Shown here in pieces: positions 30,952 through 43,100 of a stretch of 64,000 nucleotides of DNA (position 1 is its first letter; each line of letters opens with the position of its first letter). This DNA comes from Echinarachnius parma (lineage: Eukaryota; Echinodermata; Echinoidea; Clypeasteroida; Echinarachniidae). The notes below the pieces were generated by a model that was not told the origin of the DNA, searched no databases, and saw nothing but the letters and a program-made list of their open reading frames with translations. Made by a program: the position numbers and the translations under genes. The stretch covers positions 95,440 to 159,439 of the forward strand of contig JBAMJV010009401.1 of NCBI GenBank assembly GCA_037951105.1, read 5' to 3'.

Positions 30952-31509
30952 TTAAAGGGACAGTTTCCCCCAACATATAATCACCTTTGATTATGTTCTA
31001 TACACATTATATCAGAATTCCACGCAAATACGACCAACATGGCTCTTTGAGCAAGGGATGAGCATCATTCAAAGTCACTCGCTGTACGGGCTTATCCCAT
31101 TTATCGCCTAGAGCATAGGAGCTGCCATTGATGTTTATGAAACTCAGATCGCTCTAAAATGTGAAGTCGATCCCGAACTATTATATTTGTTGGCTCGCGT
31201 TTTGCCTTGTGTTTGTGCACACAACCTGCCAGCTGCGAGAGCTAACAAAATGAGGTCAAACTTGTTTGTTCGGGTTTGACGGAGCATTTCAGCGCGAACA
31301 ATTACAAATCCGAGTTTCAAAATATATAATGGCAGCCTCCACGCTATACGCGATGAATGGGATTAGCCCAAAAAGCGAGTTACTTAATTTGTATGATGCT
31401 CCTCCTTTGTTCAGAGGGCAAACATTGGACATATTTAGATGAAATCCTGTTTGAATGTGTAGAGAACGTAACCAAAGGTAAATATATGATGGGGAAACTT
31501 TCCCCTTAA
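30952..31509. repeat. 558-bp MITE (TTAAAGGGACAGTTTCCCC)
   Basis: Inverted termini TTAAAGGGACAGTTTCCCCC and TTTCCCCTTAA; subterminal matches (TATAATCACCTTTGATTAYG) extend the inverted repeat to about 65 bp. The interior has a second weaker inverted pair around CGCTATACGCGATGAATGGG. Non-coding. Confidence 0.85.
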
Positions 31510-31933
31510 ATCTACCAAAAATGTAAAATAGTGTGCTATTTTAAATTGCGAATTTGTCATACAACGCTATGGAAAAGTTAAATGTAAACATTTGCGTATA
31601 ATCACAGAATGTTGTATGATGATATAATATAATCAAACCAACATTAGTTTAATATGTTCGTAAATCTGATATTCTAGACTCTTTTAGTCAAAGTTTGTTT
31701 TAAAAGTGGGATGGGGCGGGGGAAGATTGTCCAGAGTCACCGGTGAGATAGCTGGAGCCCGACAAAAAATTAAACGTGTGCAACATCCAGTCACAAGCAA
31801 TCTAAGTCCACAATATAAATATATGTTTTCTTTATGGCGATAACACGTTGGAAAAATGAAGTATGCGTTAGTAAACTATTGATGTCATTAATGATGTTTA
31901 AACATCATGGAATCTACGTATTCCTTAAGCAGT

Positions 31934-32104
31934 ATACAAATGATGCGCAGGTATGAGTGGGTCGGTAGGAATTGTTTGCACAAGGTAACTATGGAACTGT
32001 TAAACCCACGAGGCGAAGCCGAGTGGGTTTAGACTAGTTTCCATAGTTACCGCGTGCAAACAATTCCACCGACCCACGAAATAAACTTGCGCATCATCTG
32101 TTTC
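31934..32104. repeat. Foldback with AACCCACGAGGCGAAGCC core
   Basis: Arms containing GTGGGTCGGTAGGAATTGTT and its complement surround a core AACCCACGAGGCGAAGCCGA. The arms continue outward through GATGCGCA. Confidence 0.8.
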
Positions 32105-32154
32105 ATAGAATGGGCATTGTTACGCCCCCCAAAAAGTAAAAAAAGTAAAAATTA

Positions 32155-32340
32155 GACAAATTACCGGATGCATGAAATAATTTTACCGGACGCATGAAAT
32201 TTTGTACCGGACGCATGATTTTTTTACCGGACGCATGAATTTTTTTACCGGACGCATGAAATTTTTACCGGACGCATGACATTTTTACCGGACGCATGAA
32301 TTTTTTTACCGGACGCATGACTTTTCATGCATCCAGTACA
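32155..32340. repeat. 21-25-bp tandem repeat (TTACCGGACGCATGAAATTT)
   Basis: About nine copies of TTTACCGGACGCATGAAA with variable T/A tails. It directly follows the foldback at 31934 and ends with an inverted half-copy (CATGCATCCAGTAC). Confidence 0.9.
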
Positions 32341-32910
32341 ATTAATTGTCTGCACAAATTTTGCTCTCAACCAATCAGATTGCAGGGATTTATCAACCCA
32401 TTCTATAATGGATTCTTAGGCATTGTGGTATTTACGCAATGATTTTTCAACCCTCTCTGCGGAACAAGCCCTTGGACATACGTTTATTTAAAAAGAAAAC
32501 AAATTGATTGAATTAAATTAAATGTATATGTGATATGTCATTATGGCTGGAAAGGTGGAGTGTCTCCATTGGTGCATTGACAAAGTGTATATACAATATA
32601 TAGTTGATATATTGTTGATACATGGTGCTCAATATATATAATGATTATTATTGATACATGGTGCTCTACAAAAACAATTAGTACACAGGTTTTTGATATT
32701 CAATCTATAAGAAGTGCAACTCATTAAAATTAAACAGTTAGTAATTCAAAAACAGTGTATTCATGAATATTACTGAATCATAAGAAACTGACCATACGGT
32801 ATTGCGTAATTTTGTATCTTTCTGAAAATATGAGTAAATAATCAAATAAAATTACCAACTATCTCACTCGATTGATAACAATCTATGTTACACTATCCAA
32901 ATTATCATTC
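32341..32910. other. Intergenic, nothing recognised
   Basis: AT-rich DNA with a short local duplication of a TTGATACATGGTGCTC phrase near 32620-32670. Confidence 0.4.
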
Positions 32911-33358
32911 ACGGGATCTAGTAACTTTGTTGGCAAGTACAAAATTTTTTGATATTCTTGTCTTACATGTATTTGATTTGATGGCGCAGTTTTAGTTTTG
33001 TTGTTAATAAACTTCAAATAATAAACAGAACGTGATGCGTAGTTATTAAAATGTGTATTGGGGTGATCTGGTATGTCCATAAAGTAATGTTTGAACATTT
33101 TGGCCGAGAAATTTGCGAAAATGCAAAGTGATATTTACTTACTCATTCCACTTACTGGGTACACGTCTGAAAATGTCCCACAGATAATGTCATATTCGAA
33201 TACTTCAATCGTAAATAGCTTTTGGACGAAATGAAAATTTGAAAAACCGAAACCGGTCCCATGTTCCTATTGTTAATACGAATAAAGCAATATATGGGGG
33301 AACCGCTAGAATTCCAATTGGATTTTGATGATTTTGACAATGTTACTAAGTCGCTTAA
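32911..33358. repeat. MITE family 1 copy
   Basis: ACGGGATCTAGTAACTTTGT at the left, ACCGGTCCCATGTTCC in the interior and ACAATGTTACTAAGTCGCTT at the right. It lies just beyond the 3' end of gene B. Confidence 0.85.
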
Positions 33359-33510
33359 ATAAAAAGACAAAATATGTTATCAATATCGACCTAGAAATTG
33401 AGCAAAAACGTGAAATTGTTTCACCTTTGCATTTAAAATGATTGTAACATGACTACCATAACGATTCCAAAACATCTACACCTGACTCGACCGTCGACTA
33501 TTTTATTGTC

Positions 33511-34147
33511 CTACTCTGCCAGAAAGTCTTCCTCGTCAAGTTCAGCCCAGTATTTGTCAAATGCCCCAGCGCCAGTGCGGGGCACTCGTTCTGGCGGGGA
33601 TCTGGCTATGGAGTCCGGGTTAAAACCGTTCGAGTTTGACTGAAACGGGGGAAAACCAGCTGAGCTAGGATTCAATTGAGCTGCGTTGTTTCTTGGCTTT
33701 CTTGCCCGTTTTGGACTCGGAGTGTCAGCTCCGCGGGTGGATGATGTTATTTTCGACGATGGCTCTCGCACATGATCAGGCAGGAGACAGCCGAATTTCT
33801 CCCGCCACAGCTTCCTCACCTTTGGCTGTCGAACGCAGTAGAGCATAAAGATGAAGTACCCCTGCATGGAGTTGAGCACGGTAAAGATTCCCTGCACGAC
33901 CTCGCTGGCCGAGTAGATCAGGTTGAGGTAACCAACGGCCCAGGTAAGTCCCATTAGCAGCATGATGCACACAGCGTTCTGGAGACGTCGCAATCTCTGT
34001 CGCCTGTCCACCTTGGCCCTTGATCGTCCCCTCACGGTCTTGCCGAGTCTTCTCATCACGCGAATGAAGACGATGACATTATACACCATGACAACCGCCA
34101 CCGGGATAAGAACGCCCCCAATAATAGGATAAATCGTGATGAAACAG
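33511..34147 (-). CDS. Gene B last exon: transmembrane helices 5-7 and long cytoplasmic tail
   Basis: Acceptor TTTCTTTCCAG, exon begins at 34147 with the third base of a split codon. It encodes ECL2 CFITIYP, TM5 IIGGVLIPVAVVMVYNVIVF, TM6 CIMLLMGLTWAVGYLNLIYS and TM7 GIFTVLNSMQGYFIFMLYCV. The cytoplasmic tail is about 85 residues after LLP: basic and Ser/Pro-rich (TPSPKRARKPRN), then acidic (YWAELDEEDFLAE), with the stop at 33511-33513. The tail is longer than in A and may have distinct intracellular partners. Confidence 0.96.
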
Positions 34148-37100
34148 CTGGAAAGAAAGGTATTTTAATAGTAAAGCAATCTTATGATTTGACTCAATGT
34201 TGAAATACAATTTAAATGAATAATTACCCTTATAATAATGATGTGTCAAACTATTACAATTCTTATCAATGACCAACTAACTATTGCGGCTAAAGTTATG
34301 GAATGTCATAATAGTGCATGTGTTTATTCGGCAATAATTGTATAATATAATCAAGCTATAATGCCCCGGTCACACATAGCCGATGCACGGGGGACGCACG
34401 GCCAGCGCATTGAAAATTTGCAATTTTTGCCAGTGCGTCGTCGTTCGCTAGGTGTGCGTCGTCATTCGTTACTCATTCGTCGAGTGCGCTGGACCAACGC
34501 TATGCATTCGACGTCATGCGTCGGGATTCGCTGTGTGCGTCGGGATTTCTTGTGCATGCACAAAAATGTGCGCAGAGCTCGACGCATGATCGTACACGCC
34601 GAAAGGACGCCAGACACGCGCAGAGCGCGCTAGACCAACGTCAGACATACGCGGAGTGTACGCTGGGCGAGCGCTGGGCATTTACTATGTATTAATTGTG
34701 CGTACGGAGGCTGAGGTCTAGCGAACACCTAGCGCACACCTGATCTAATCTTATTTTCCAGCTTTTTGAATAATTTTCGAAACGCGGGCCGTGCGTCGCT
34801 TGAGCCTTGACAAAAGTTGGGCGCACAACGACGCACTGACCTTATTTTCCAATTTCAATGCGCTGGCCGTGCGTCCCTCGTGCGTCCCTACTAAATACTT
34901 ATGGAATGTTGTTTAATTAGCGTTGAAACAAAAACAAAGCAAAACAAAGAAAAACAATTAATGGTGCGACTAACTCTGATAACAAAAAAGAGACATATTG
35001 TTTAAACTGATTTTGATAAAATAATAAAAGAAGGGCCTTCTTACAAATCTGTGTATGCGTAGTGCTGCCTGGTCGCACCTGCCGCTATGGCAACAATAAT
35101 AAGTGGGGTTCCTGAAAATTAAACATGAATAAATATTTATGACAAATATAACTATAATGTTGTTTATGTTGTCTTCACAGTCAAAACAATGCATCTCAGT
35201 AATGTTAGTGCCGATTGCCACAAATGTTGCACTGTGTTACTAGTTACAGTACAATCATTCTGCACTAGTTGTTGTTTAGGTATGCTCCATTCAACCATAA
35301 TGCCCTTATCGTCAAAATTATATTTAGCTTAAAGGGATAGTTGAGTTTTGGTAAAGAGAGTACAGTTTTTGGTCAAAATTAATTTTAGTAACAGAAACCT
35401 GCACCGTTACATGACAAACTATTCTAAAAACCTCTTTTGTAAATTTTTGAAAAGTGGAAGCATTTTTACAATTTTGTTAACGGCTGGTTCAAAATTATCG
35501 AATAATTGTGGAGCCCCACAACTATTACAAATGGTTATGTTTATAGATATTCCAGCCATTTCTGAACCAATTTTGATTTAAAAAAAAGTTTATTCTGTCA
35601 TTATAACTGTATGGTCTTTCGAATTTGACACTCAGTTTTGTATTATCTCACTAAACCATATGTGACCTCACACCACAAAACGACCAATAAGTCGGGGAAA
35701 ATGATTGTGTAAAAGTAATGTAGAAGTCAATACCTGAAAATGGTATATAATTTGTCAAATTTGGAATAAGCGAACCCTCTCAAAATGAGCAGCCAAGATT
35801 TGGAACAAGGCTGAATCAGTTTTAAAGTTAGGGAGAAAACGGGCCGTTTCAAAGATCGCCGTCCATTCAAGCACTGTAATCTGATCATATTTATTTGATT
35901 AAAAATCATATTTAAACATGATTTCTGACGCTCAAAATTTCACAGAATGTAGATTATGATACCCTAATTTAGAAAATACCCAAATCATGAATTTCATATT
36001 TAAAAATTTGTTTTGGCTATATCAGCTAATAACAGACAAACTACCACGGCGACATAACGGTCGTTTTGTGGTGTAAGGTCACATATTGTGTGTAGCGCCC
36101 TCTTTACCAAAACTCTCCATTTAATAATGAAACACAAACAAACAGCATAACGTATTTAGAACAGAGAAAGCAGCGCAAGACTCAATAACTGTGGATTAAG
36201 CGTATTCTTATGTTCTAAAAATAGAACAAAACTATACACCAATCATTGTAATAGATATCCTCTCTCATGGATTCATTTCTGAATGCAATTATACGCTTTC
36301 GTTAATAGTCGTCTATTCATCAGTTTATAATTATGATGTTCTATCTTAACAGTATAATTTCCAACCAGATCTCAATATTTATGTAATTAAATACACGGGA
36401 ATTTCCATTACATGTAAACCCCACAAAAAAAGTTCGGAAACTCAAGTTTGATCGATTATATCTATTTTTCTTATGAAATCATAATGGTTATATTGGGTAT
36501 CACTTGAAATAGTGTGCATACCTCTTTAAAATGATACCAAATTTGTAAGCATCACGAGCTCGAAATGTGAAATGTCACAAAATGGGCCAAAACATTTCAG
36601 TTGGAAGGTCTGACACCCATATCACGGTCTTTCTCAAGTTCAAATTCTTTCGACGATGAATATCTTGACAATGAAGAGATGCTGTTGAATACGGTATCAG
36701 AAAAAAGTCTGTTTAATTATCTTTCCAATGACACCTCACTTGGAATGAGTATGAAAGCCGGGTATGCACAATAAAGGTTAATATTGGGGCAGATCGACAG
36801 CAAAATGTAAACAAAATGCACTTGATTGTGTGAAATTGAAGGCGTTGCATCCAAAAACGATATTTTAGTACTTAACTTTACATAATCATTATGAAATTCA
36901 ACATCATGTTGAAGCGTGTTAATTTGTCAACAAAATAATGCCCCATTCATATTAGTTATGGGATTTAGGTGTGTGTAGTACCTCTAAATGTATGGGACTC
37001 AAAATGACACGTTGCAATGTCGAAGTTCTGCGGTGACCGTTTGATATGTGGTAATAAGGGCATACCTACACGGTCAAAGAGGGCGCTAATATGCCAGTTC

Positions 37101-40100
37101 TGACCAGTGTGCGTAGGTTTAGAGAAATTTGATGCATTTTCAATACATCAAGTTTTTGAGTTTCCTGTACTGCACACTCACATTCAGCATACTAATTGCA
37201 AATGAGATATCATAAAAAACATAAATTAATGAGCTTTCCGATAGTGAAATACGGAATGATGATAGAGTTATGATTAATACAACAATATCTTACCGGAATC
37301 TTGAAACAAGAACCTACGGTCTTAAATTTATAGCATTAATATACCCCCATATCCGGTTTTACTGCACACACCCCAATAGCATAATTATTACAGGTGAGAC
37401 ATGATTTTAAGGAAAAATAAACACGCTTTCACATGATGTTAAATTGACTGATGATTATGCAATGTAAAACCCCAAAACATTTCCTCCAATAGTCGTTTTC
37501 CACGCAACGCCTTCAATTTCACAAAATGAAATGCATTTTGCAACATTTCACTTTCGGCCCTCCCCATATTCAGCTGTACAATACTTTACCTGTTAATAAA
37601 ATTGTTACGGACATAATTGTATTGAAAAGATAGACACATGGGCTTTAAAATGATACCAAATTTGATAAGTTTAAATAATTTGAACACGCTACAATCTTCG
37701 ATACAACTTGAACATTAAAAAATACGACACAAAAGTCAAATTTCCCAATTGAATACTTTCTGCCCATTTTGCGACATTTGACTTCTGACCGTCCTCCATT
37801 CTGAAACGCACTGAGGGCAATTCCACGCCAAATGAGCCAAAAGTGGACAAATCATATGAGGATTATTTCTGATCTTGTTTATTTTTTCTGGATTATTTTT
37901 TCATAAATCATGATCACATAATGATATCTTTCAGTTTACATGATTAAAAAAATATTGGGCGTCTCCTGATAGGAGAAACATACACCATACATGAACCCAT
38001 ACACATGGGACTACACAGTGCCTATTTCTAGATTTTCTTCATTTTTTGCATTCCTTTCTATTATTTTTCTGTTTTAAGGTACCAAATTGGATGATTGGAT
38101 ATCACAATATGTGTTCACATTAAAATTTCCTTTTTTTCTGAGCCCTAAAGTATATTTTTAATGAATCAAAAACTCTGTCCTTCCGTTACTGTCCTTCCGT
38201 TACCGAACAGTGAAGCAATTAACTTCTTGTAATTAATATACCAATAGACATAATTATTTTTTTCAAATAAATGTTGTAATACTCTTTGAACATTAGGGAA
38301 TGGACTATGAGCCATGATGAACATGATAGCATTTGAAACTTCACAGAGATTGGATCATAACTAAAGAACTTGAAAATCCATGTCCATTTTGCCGTCCTTC
38401 CGTTACCGGCCTCATTAGTGTCCATATCTAATAAACGTAATGTAAAAAAAAAAATAATAGGAAATCAAAGGTGTCCCACCAAGAGTCTCAGAAATGTTAT
38501 TAACAATGATGAATTATAAGCAGGATCCTGGAATTATTTGATTAAATTTCAAAAATTGCGTCTGAATGTCCTTCCGTTACCGTGGAATTGCCCCTGAGTA
38601 TTCCCTGATTTGAAATAAATGACAAATAATGTACCATTTTAAAGGGAAATCATCATGAATTGCAACGACACTAAAAGAAAACCAGAACGTCAATGACGTA
38701 GCGCTCATCCGGCATCTCGCAACATCAAATATCGCAAATTTCATGTGGTACACTTTTCAACTGGTCAAAAATTTTAAATTTGATGCCCTGGAGGGGACAT
38801 AAAAAAAAAATTAAAAAAAATTAGAGTGAAAACAATATAAATTTGACGGGACATGGGAAAAAAAACCCAAAACAAAACAAAAAACAAACAAACAAACAAA
38901 CAAACAAACAAACAAACAAACAAACAAAAAATAAAATAAAATAAAATAAAATAAAATAAAAAATAATAACAAAAAAAATATAAAAAAATTAAAAAAATAA
39001 CAAAATTAAAAAAAATAACAAAAAATTACCATAATTAATTAATGGAGAAAAAATTCTAAATTATGTGTAGAAGTTTAATGTATCAAAGTTAGCTCTACCA
39101 GATAAAGCAAACCAAATCAAAATCGGTCGAGAAATGAAGGAGAAGAAGCATTTTTTGTGATTTCGAATAAATTTGCATAAATTACCATAGATAATGAATT
39201 TCACGATTCTGTGTAGAAGTTTTAAATCCCCCTCCTAGCCCTATCTTATGAAACAATCAGAATCAAAATCGGTTGAAAAATAACGAAGAAGAAGCATTTT
39301 GAAAACTGTGGACGGACGGAAGGACGGACGGACGGACGGACGACGGACGCCACACGATGGCATAAGCTCATCGGGCCCTTCGGGCTGGATGAGCTAAAAA
39401 TACAATTTGACAATAAGAGTAATATAATCGATCAAAGTTGAGTTTCCGAACTTTTTTTGAGGGGTTTAGTTCGTTACGGATTACCCCATGCAAACAGCGA
39501 TGCCTTCCTCATAAAGTGGGGACGGTACGTCTTCATCACCAGGACAAAGAGGAGGTACATGTTGTAGCCCTCTACGGCCATCCAGAAGATAGATGCCAGT
39601 AGGAAGTAGTGCAGGACACCGGCCAGCACGCAGCAAGGTATTGGGGCTACCTCATCCACGTCACGCGCCGTGTCCAGGATCAGCACTAGCAGGAATGAGA
39701 TGTTAAGACACAGGAGAGCACTGGATAGGCACAGCAGGATCTGGTTGGGCTTTCGATCGCGCAGTTTCCTGTTAGCAATTGATGAAAAGGAAAAGTGTGT
39801 GAGTATGTGTACCGTTAAAGGATGAGGAAAGAGTAAATTGGTTCTTTATCATTGTTTAGATAACAAATTGAATTAAAAGAGGATATGAATAATTATAATA
39901 ATTACATTTTAAGGCTACTTTTTTGTGCTTATCTTGCCAAATACATTGGCTTTGGGTAGATATGGGTAGCTGAATGGGCATGGTCAAGTACTCTATTGTG
40001 CTTGCAATCATGCATTTAGCTTATTGCAAGCATATGGCACGTAATGTATAAAAGGGATCTAGTAGCATTGTCTATATTCCACAAAACTGCATTATAAATT

Positions 40101-43100
40101 AAGTGGTTCTCTCATACCTTGTATTTGTATCACCAATATAATACGGATTCAATGCCGTATTCGAAATATTCCGGAGTTGCCAACTTCCCGTACTCTTACA
40201 TTTGTCTTATGACTATAATTGCCCTTTTAACGCAATGAACAATACTAACATAGTGCAATGGATATAGCATGAGGAATATAAACCAAACTTTCTTGACGTG
40301 TTCAAAAAGTAATAAAGGGTTGATACAATGTGTATTCCTATGATCTCATATGTCCACTTAGTAATTAGTGAAAAATGTCACAATAAATGGATGTTATAGG
40401 GCCGAGTAATGCGCGAAAATGTAGAGTGATATTCAATAGCTCATTGCACTGACTTTTGACAGGAATATGACCATCCAGTGGATAGTTAAACATCCGAGCA
40501 CTTCGATCGTAAATACTTTTGTAACGAAAGGGAAATTCGAAAAACCGAAACCTGTCCCATGCTTGGAATACAACAAAAAACCGATAAAGTTCCGAGTACT
40601 AGTTTTGCGGATTTTGACATTGTTACTAGATCCCTTGCATTGCAAGAGTATGACATATCTACATACTTGCTTGAGGCATAGGTGAGTATGGTGACAGTGA
40701 GACCCCATATGGACATGCAGACTCCAATGTAAGATAACACCCCCAGGATAAAATCCGCCTGGTCAGATAGCCCCTCTCCTCCGTATATATCCTAGAAAGA
40801 AGATAATGATACGTTGTATGTTTCCGTCATGTATGTGATGCTGCTTGTCCATATTTCAGTTTATAACGATACACATTTTGTCTGAGATTAACGATATGAT
40901 AATCAGGACTATTATTAATTATCCCACAAACAAAATGTGTATCGTTAGAAGCTATGTTGCGGGCAAACTTTTTGAAAATGATTAAGAACATAATCTGGAT
41001 TTTCTAAATAATTGTCAACAAAATTTGCCTGGAAAACACAATCTCAACAAAAACGGTTGTAACCTAATAAAATTGAACTATTATGCATGTATTCTTTTTG
41101 TTGTTTTACACATATTGTATAACTTTAAAGAAAACAAAAGATTTACCATTAGAATTCCGAAGTTTGTCAAATGGCTGCATTCACAGACCACTCTGTCAGG
41201 TGTGCTACTGTTGAGAGTACATCCACGAGTTGACCAGGTGTCACTGTTGAAGTCCCAGAAGACACACCTCGCATTAGATGCATTCTGGAATAATAACACA
41301 GGATAGGACTAAATTATCCCCAAAATATAGGTTAATTATTAATTAAATTATCAATCTTAATTGTATTTTAATGTATTTTTAATACAGCCATGACCCATGA
41401 CATTGCTGAAAGTTCCACCATATCTAAAATCATAATGAATCAAATTTGGCTCGACCTAATCTAACACCCTTAGGCCTACATGCATGGAGGCATGGTACTC
41501 ATTGTTATTCATTTCAACATCAATTTCAAAACACATGTGCGCTATTCATTGGCGATGAGATCGGAATAATACAAACTTTAAACAAATTCTAATTTAAGAA
41601 TTCATCTTACCTTGCTCAGCGGTTCGAACGTTAGGCGAACTGGGTGCTTCAGGTTTTCCATTTTATTGTTGCCAAAGGAGGCGGAAATGATACGTGAGTT
41701 GAGGGACCGATTGAACTCCGTCTGGTTCTGGTTTAAGGCACGCAGTTCCTGGGACTGGAAGAGCGAAGGGGTCCGGTAACCCGTGATCACCGCCCTGGTC
41801 GACTCATCGATACTGTCTATGAGGTCACCGGGTATGAACAACGTCGCCTCTGACAGTCGGGTTTTAGTGATATCTCCACCAGCGACGAGGAACGTGTCGT
41901 CACCGATCTGTTCTGAACCCGTTTCTGATATTGGTGCGGAGAGGACCACTGAGAGGCCATCACTGGCATCATTGTCTTTCATAACATAAAACACCTGTTA
42001 ACATAAGCGAATTAGTTAATTACAAATATTCTTGAGTTATATTTAAAGCTAGTCTTGTGCTACACATAATTATTTGCGCTCGTTCATATCACTATCCGCG
42101 ACAATTAGTTGGTGCAAGCCATATTTTGGGAACCCATGTTATCTTCTGTTAGCCTCCATCCTCTGAGTTGAAAGGAATCTAGCAAAGTTGTCCAAAGCCA
42201 CAAAACGTACTCATATATCTTGGTGTTCTCTCATATCTTCTATCTTCTATTAGCAATAGAAGCAGGGGATATGTTTTGTTTTTGAAAAAAATCCGTCATT
42301 TTAAAAATATATTAAGGATTGAAGTATGTAGATGTTTAACTATCCACTGGATAGCCATAACTGTGAACAAAGTCAGTGGAATGAGCAAATGTCAAATTTC
42401 TCGACCATTTAACATCCGTTCAACGTAAATCTTTACACACAATTCAGAGGACATATAATATCACTGAAATACACATTTCACCAAGAATTCATGAATTGTA
42501 AATCCACTGCTTGTTTTGGCACAGACTAGGCAGTACTACATGTGGTATATTGACCGGGTACCTCATTACCTATAGTGATTTTAGTATAATTATAGAGCTA
42601 AACACTTTAACGGACACTAAACAACATTTTGGAAGAAACTTGATATTGGCAACAACGCGTAAAATGCAGTGATGCAAACACATCTTTACATGTACTTTGA
42701 TTAACGTTTCGATATACATTTTAGTATACATTATCTACGAAAATAGCACTAAGTATGCACCCGCTCCCTACGAGTTTCTGAAATCTACATAGACTTACAC
42801 AACCCACTCGTTTCCCGTAGTCATCTCTAGCCGATTAATATGACTGACTCTATTTTACCAATACTATCGTGAAATCATTATTCCAGACAAAAAAGATTTC
42901 AGCATGTTTACCTCTGCAGCAACGTTCGGCCTAATGATTCGCAAAGATTCATTCTGCATCACGTCAACGACAGCTAGTTGCCCCTCCAGAGCTTGTACAA
43001 CTCGGCTTGGTGCGTTACTCTCTATCTGCGCTTCTTGCAGCTCCTCTGCGGGTGTGTCCACGAGGTTGTCTACGATATTTACCACCGATATGGCAACCTA

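Noticed and set aside
36416-39467. A large autonomous DNA virus-like element
   Set aside because: 3 kb with no capsid, polymerase or integrase-like frame, and composed of nested small repeats; a non-autonomous TIR element explains it better.
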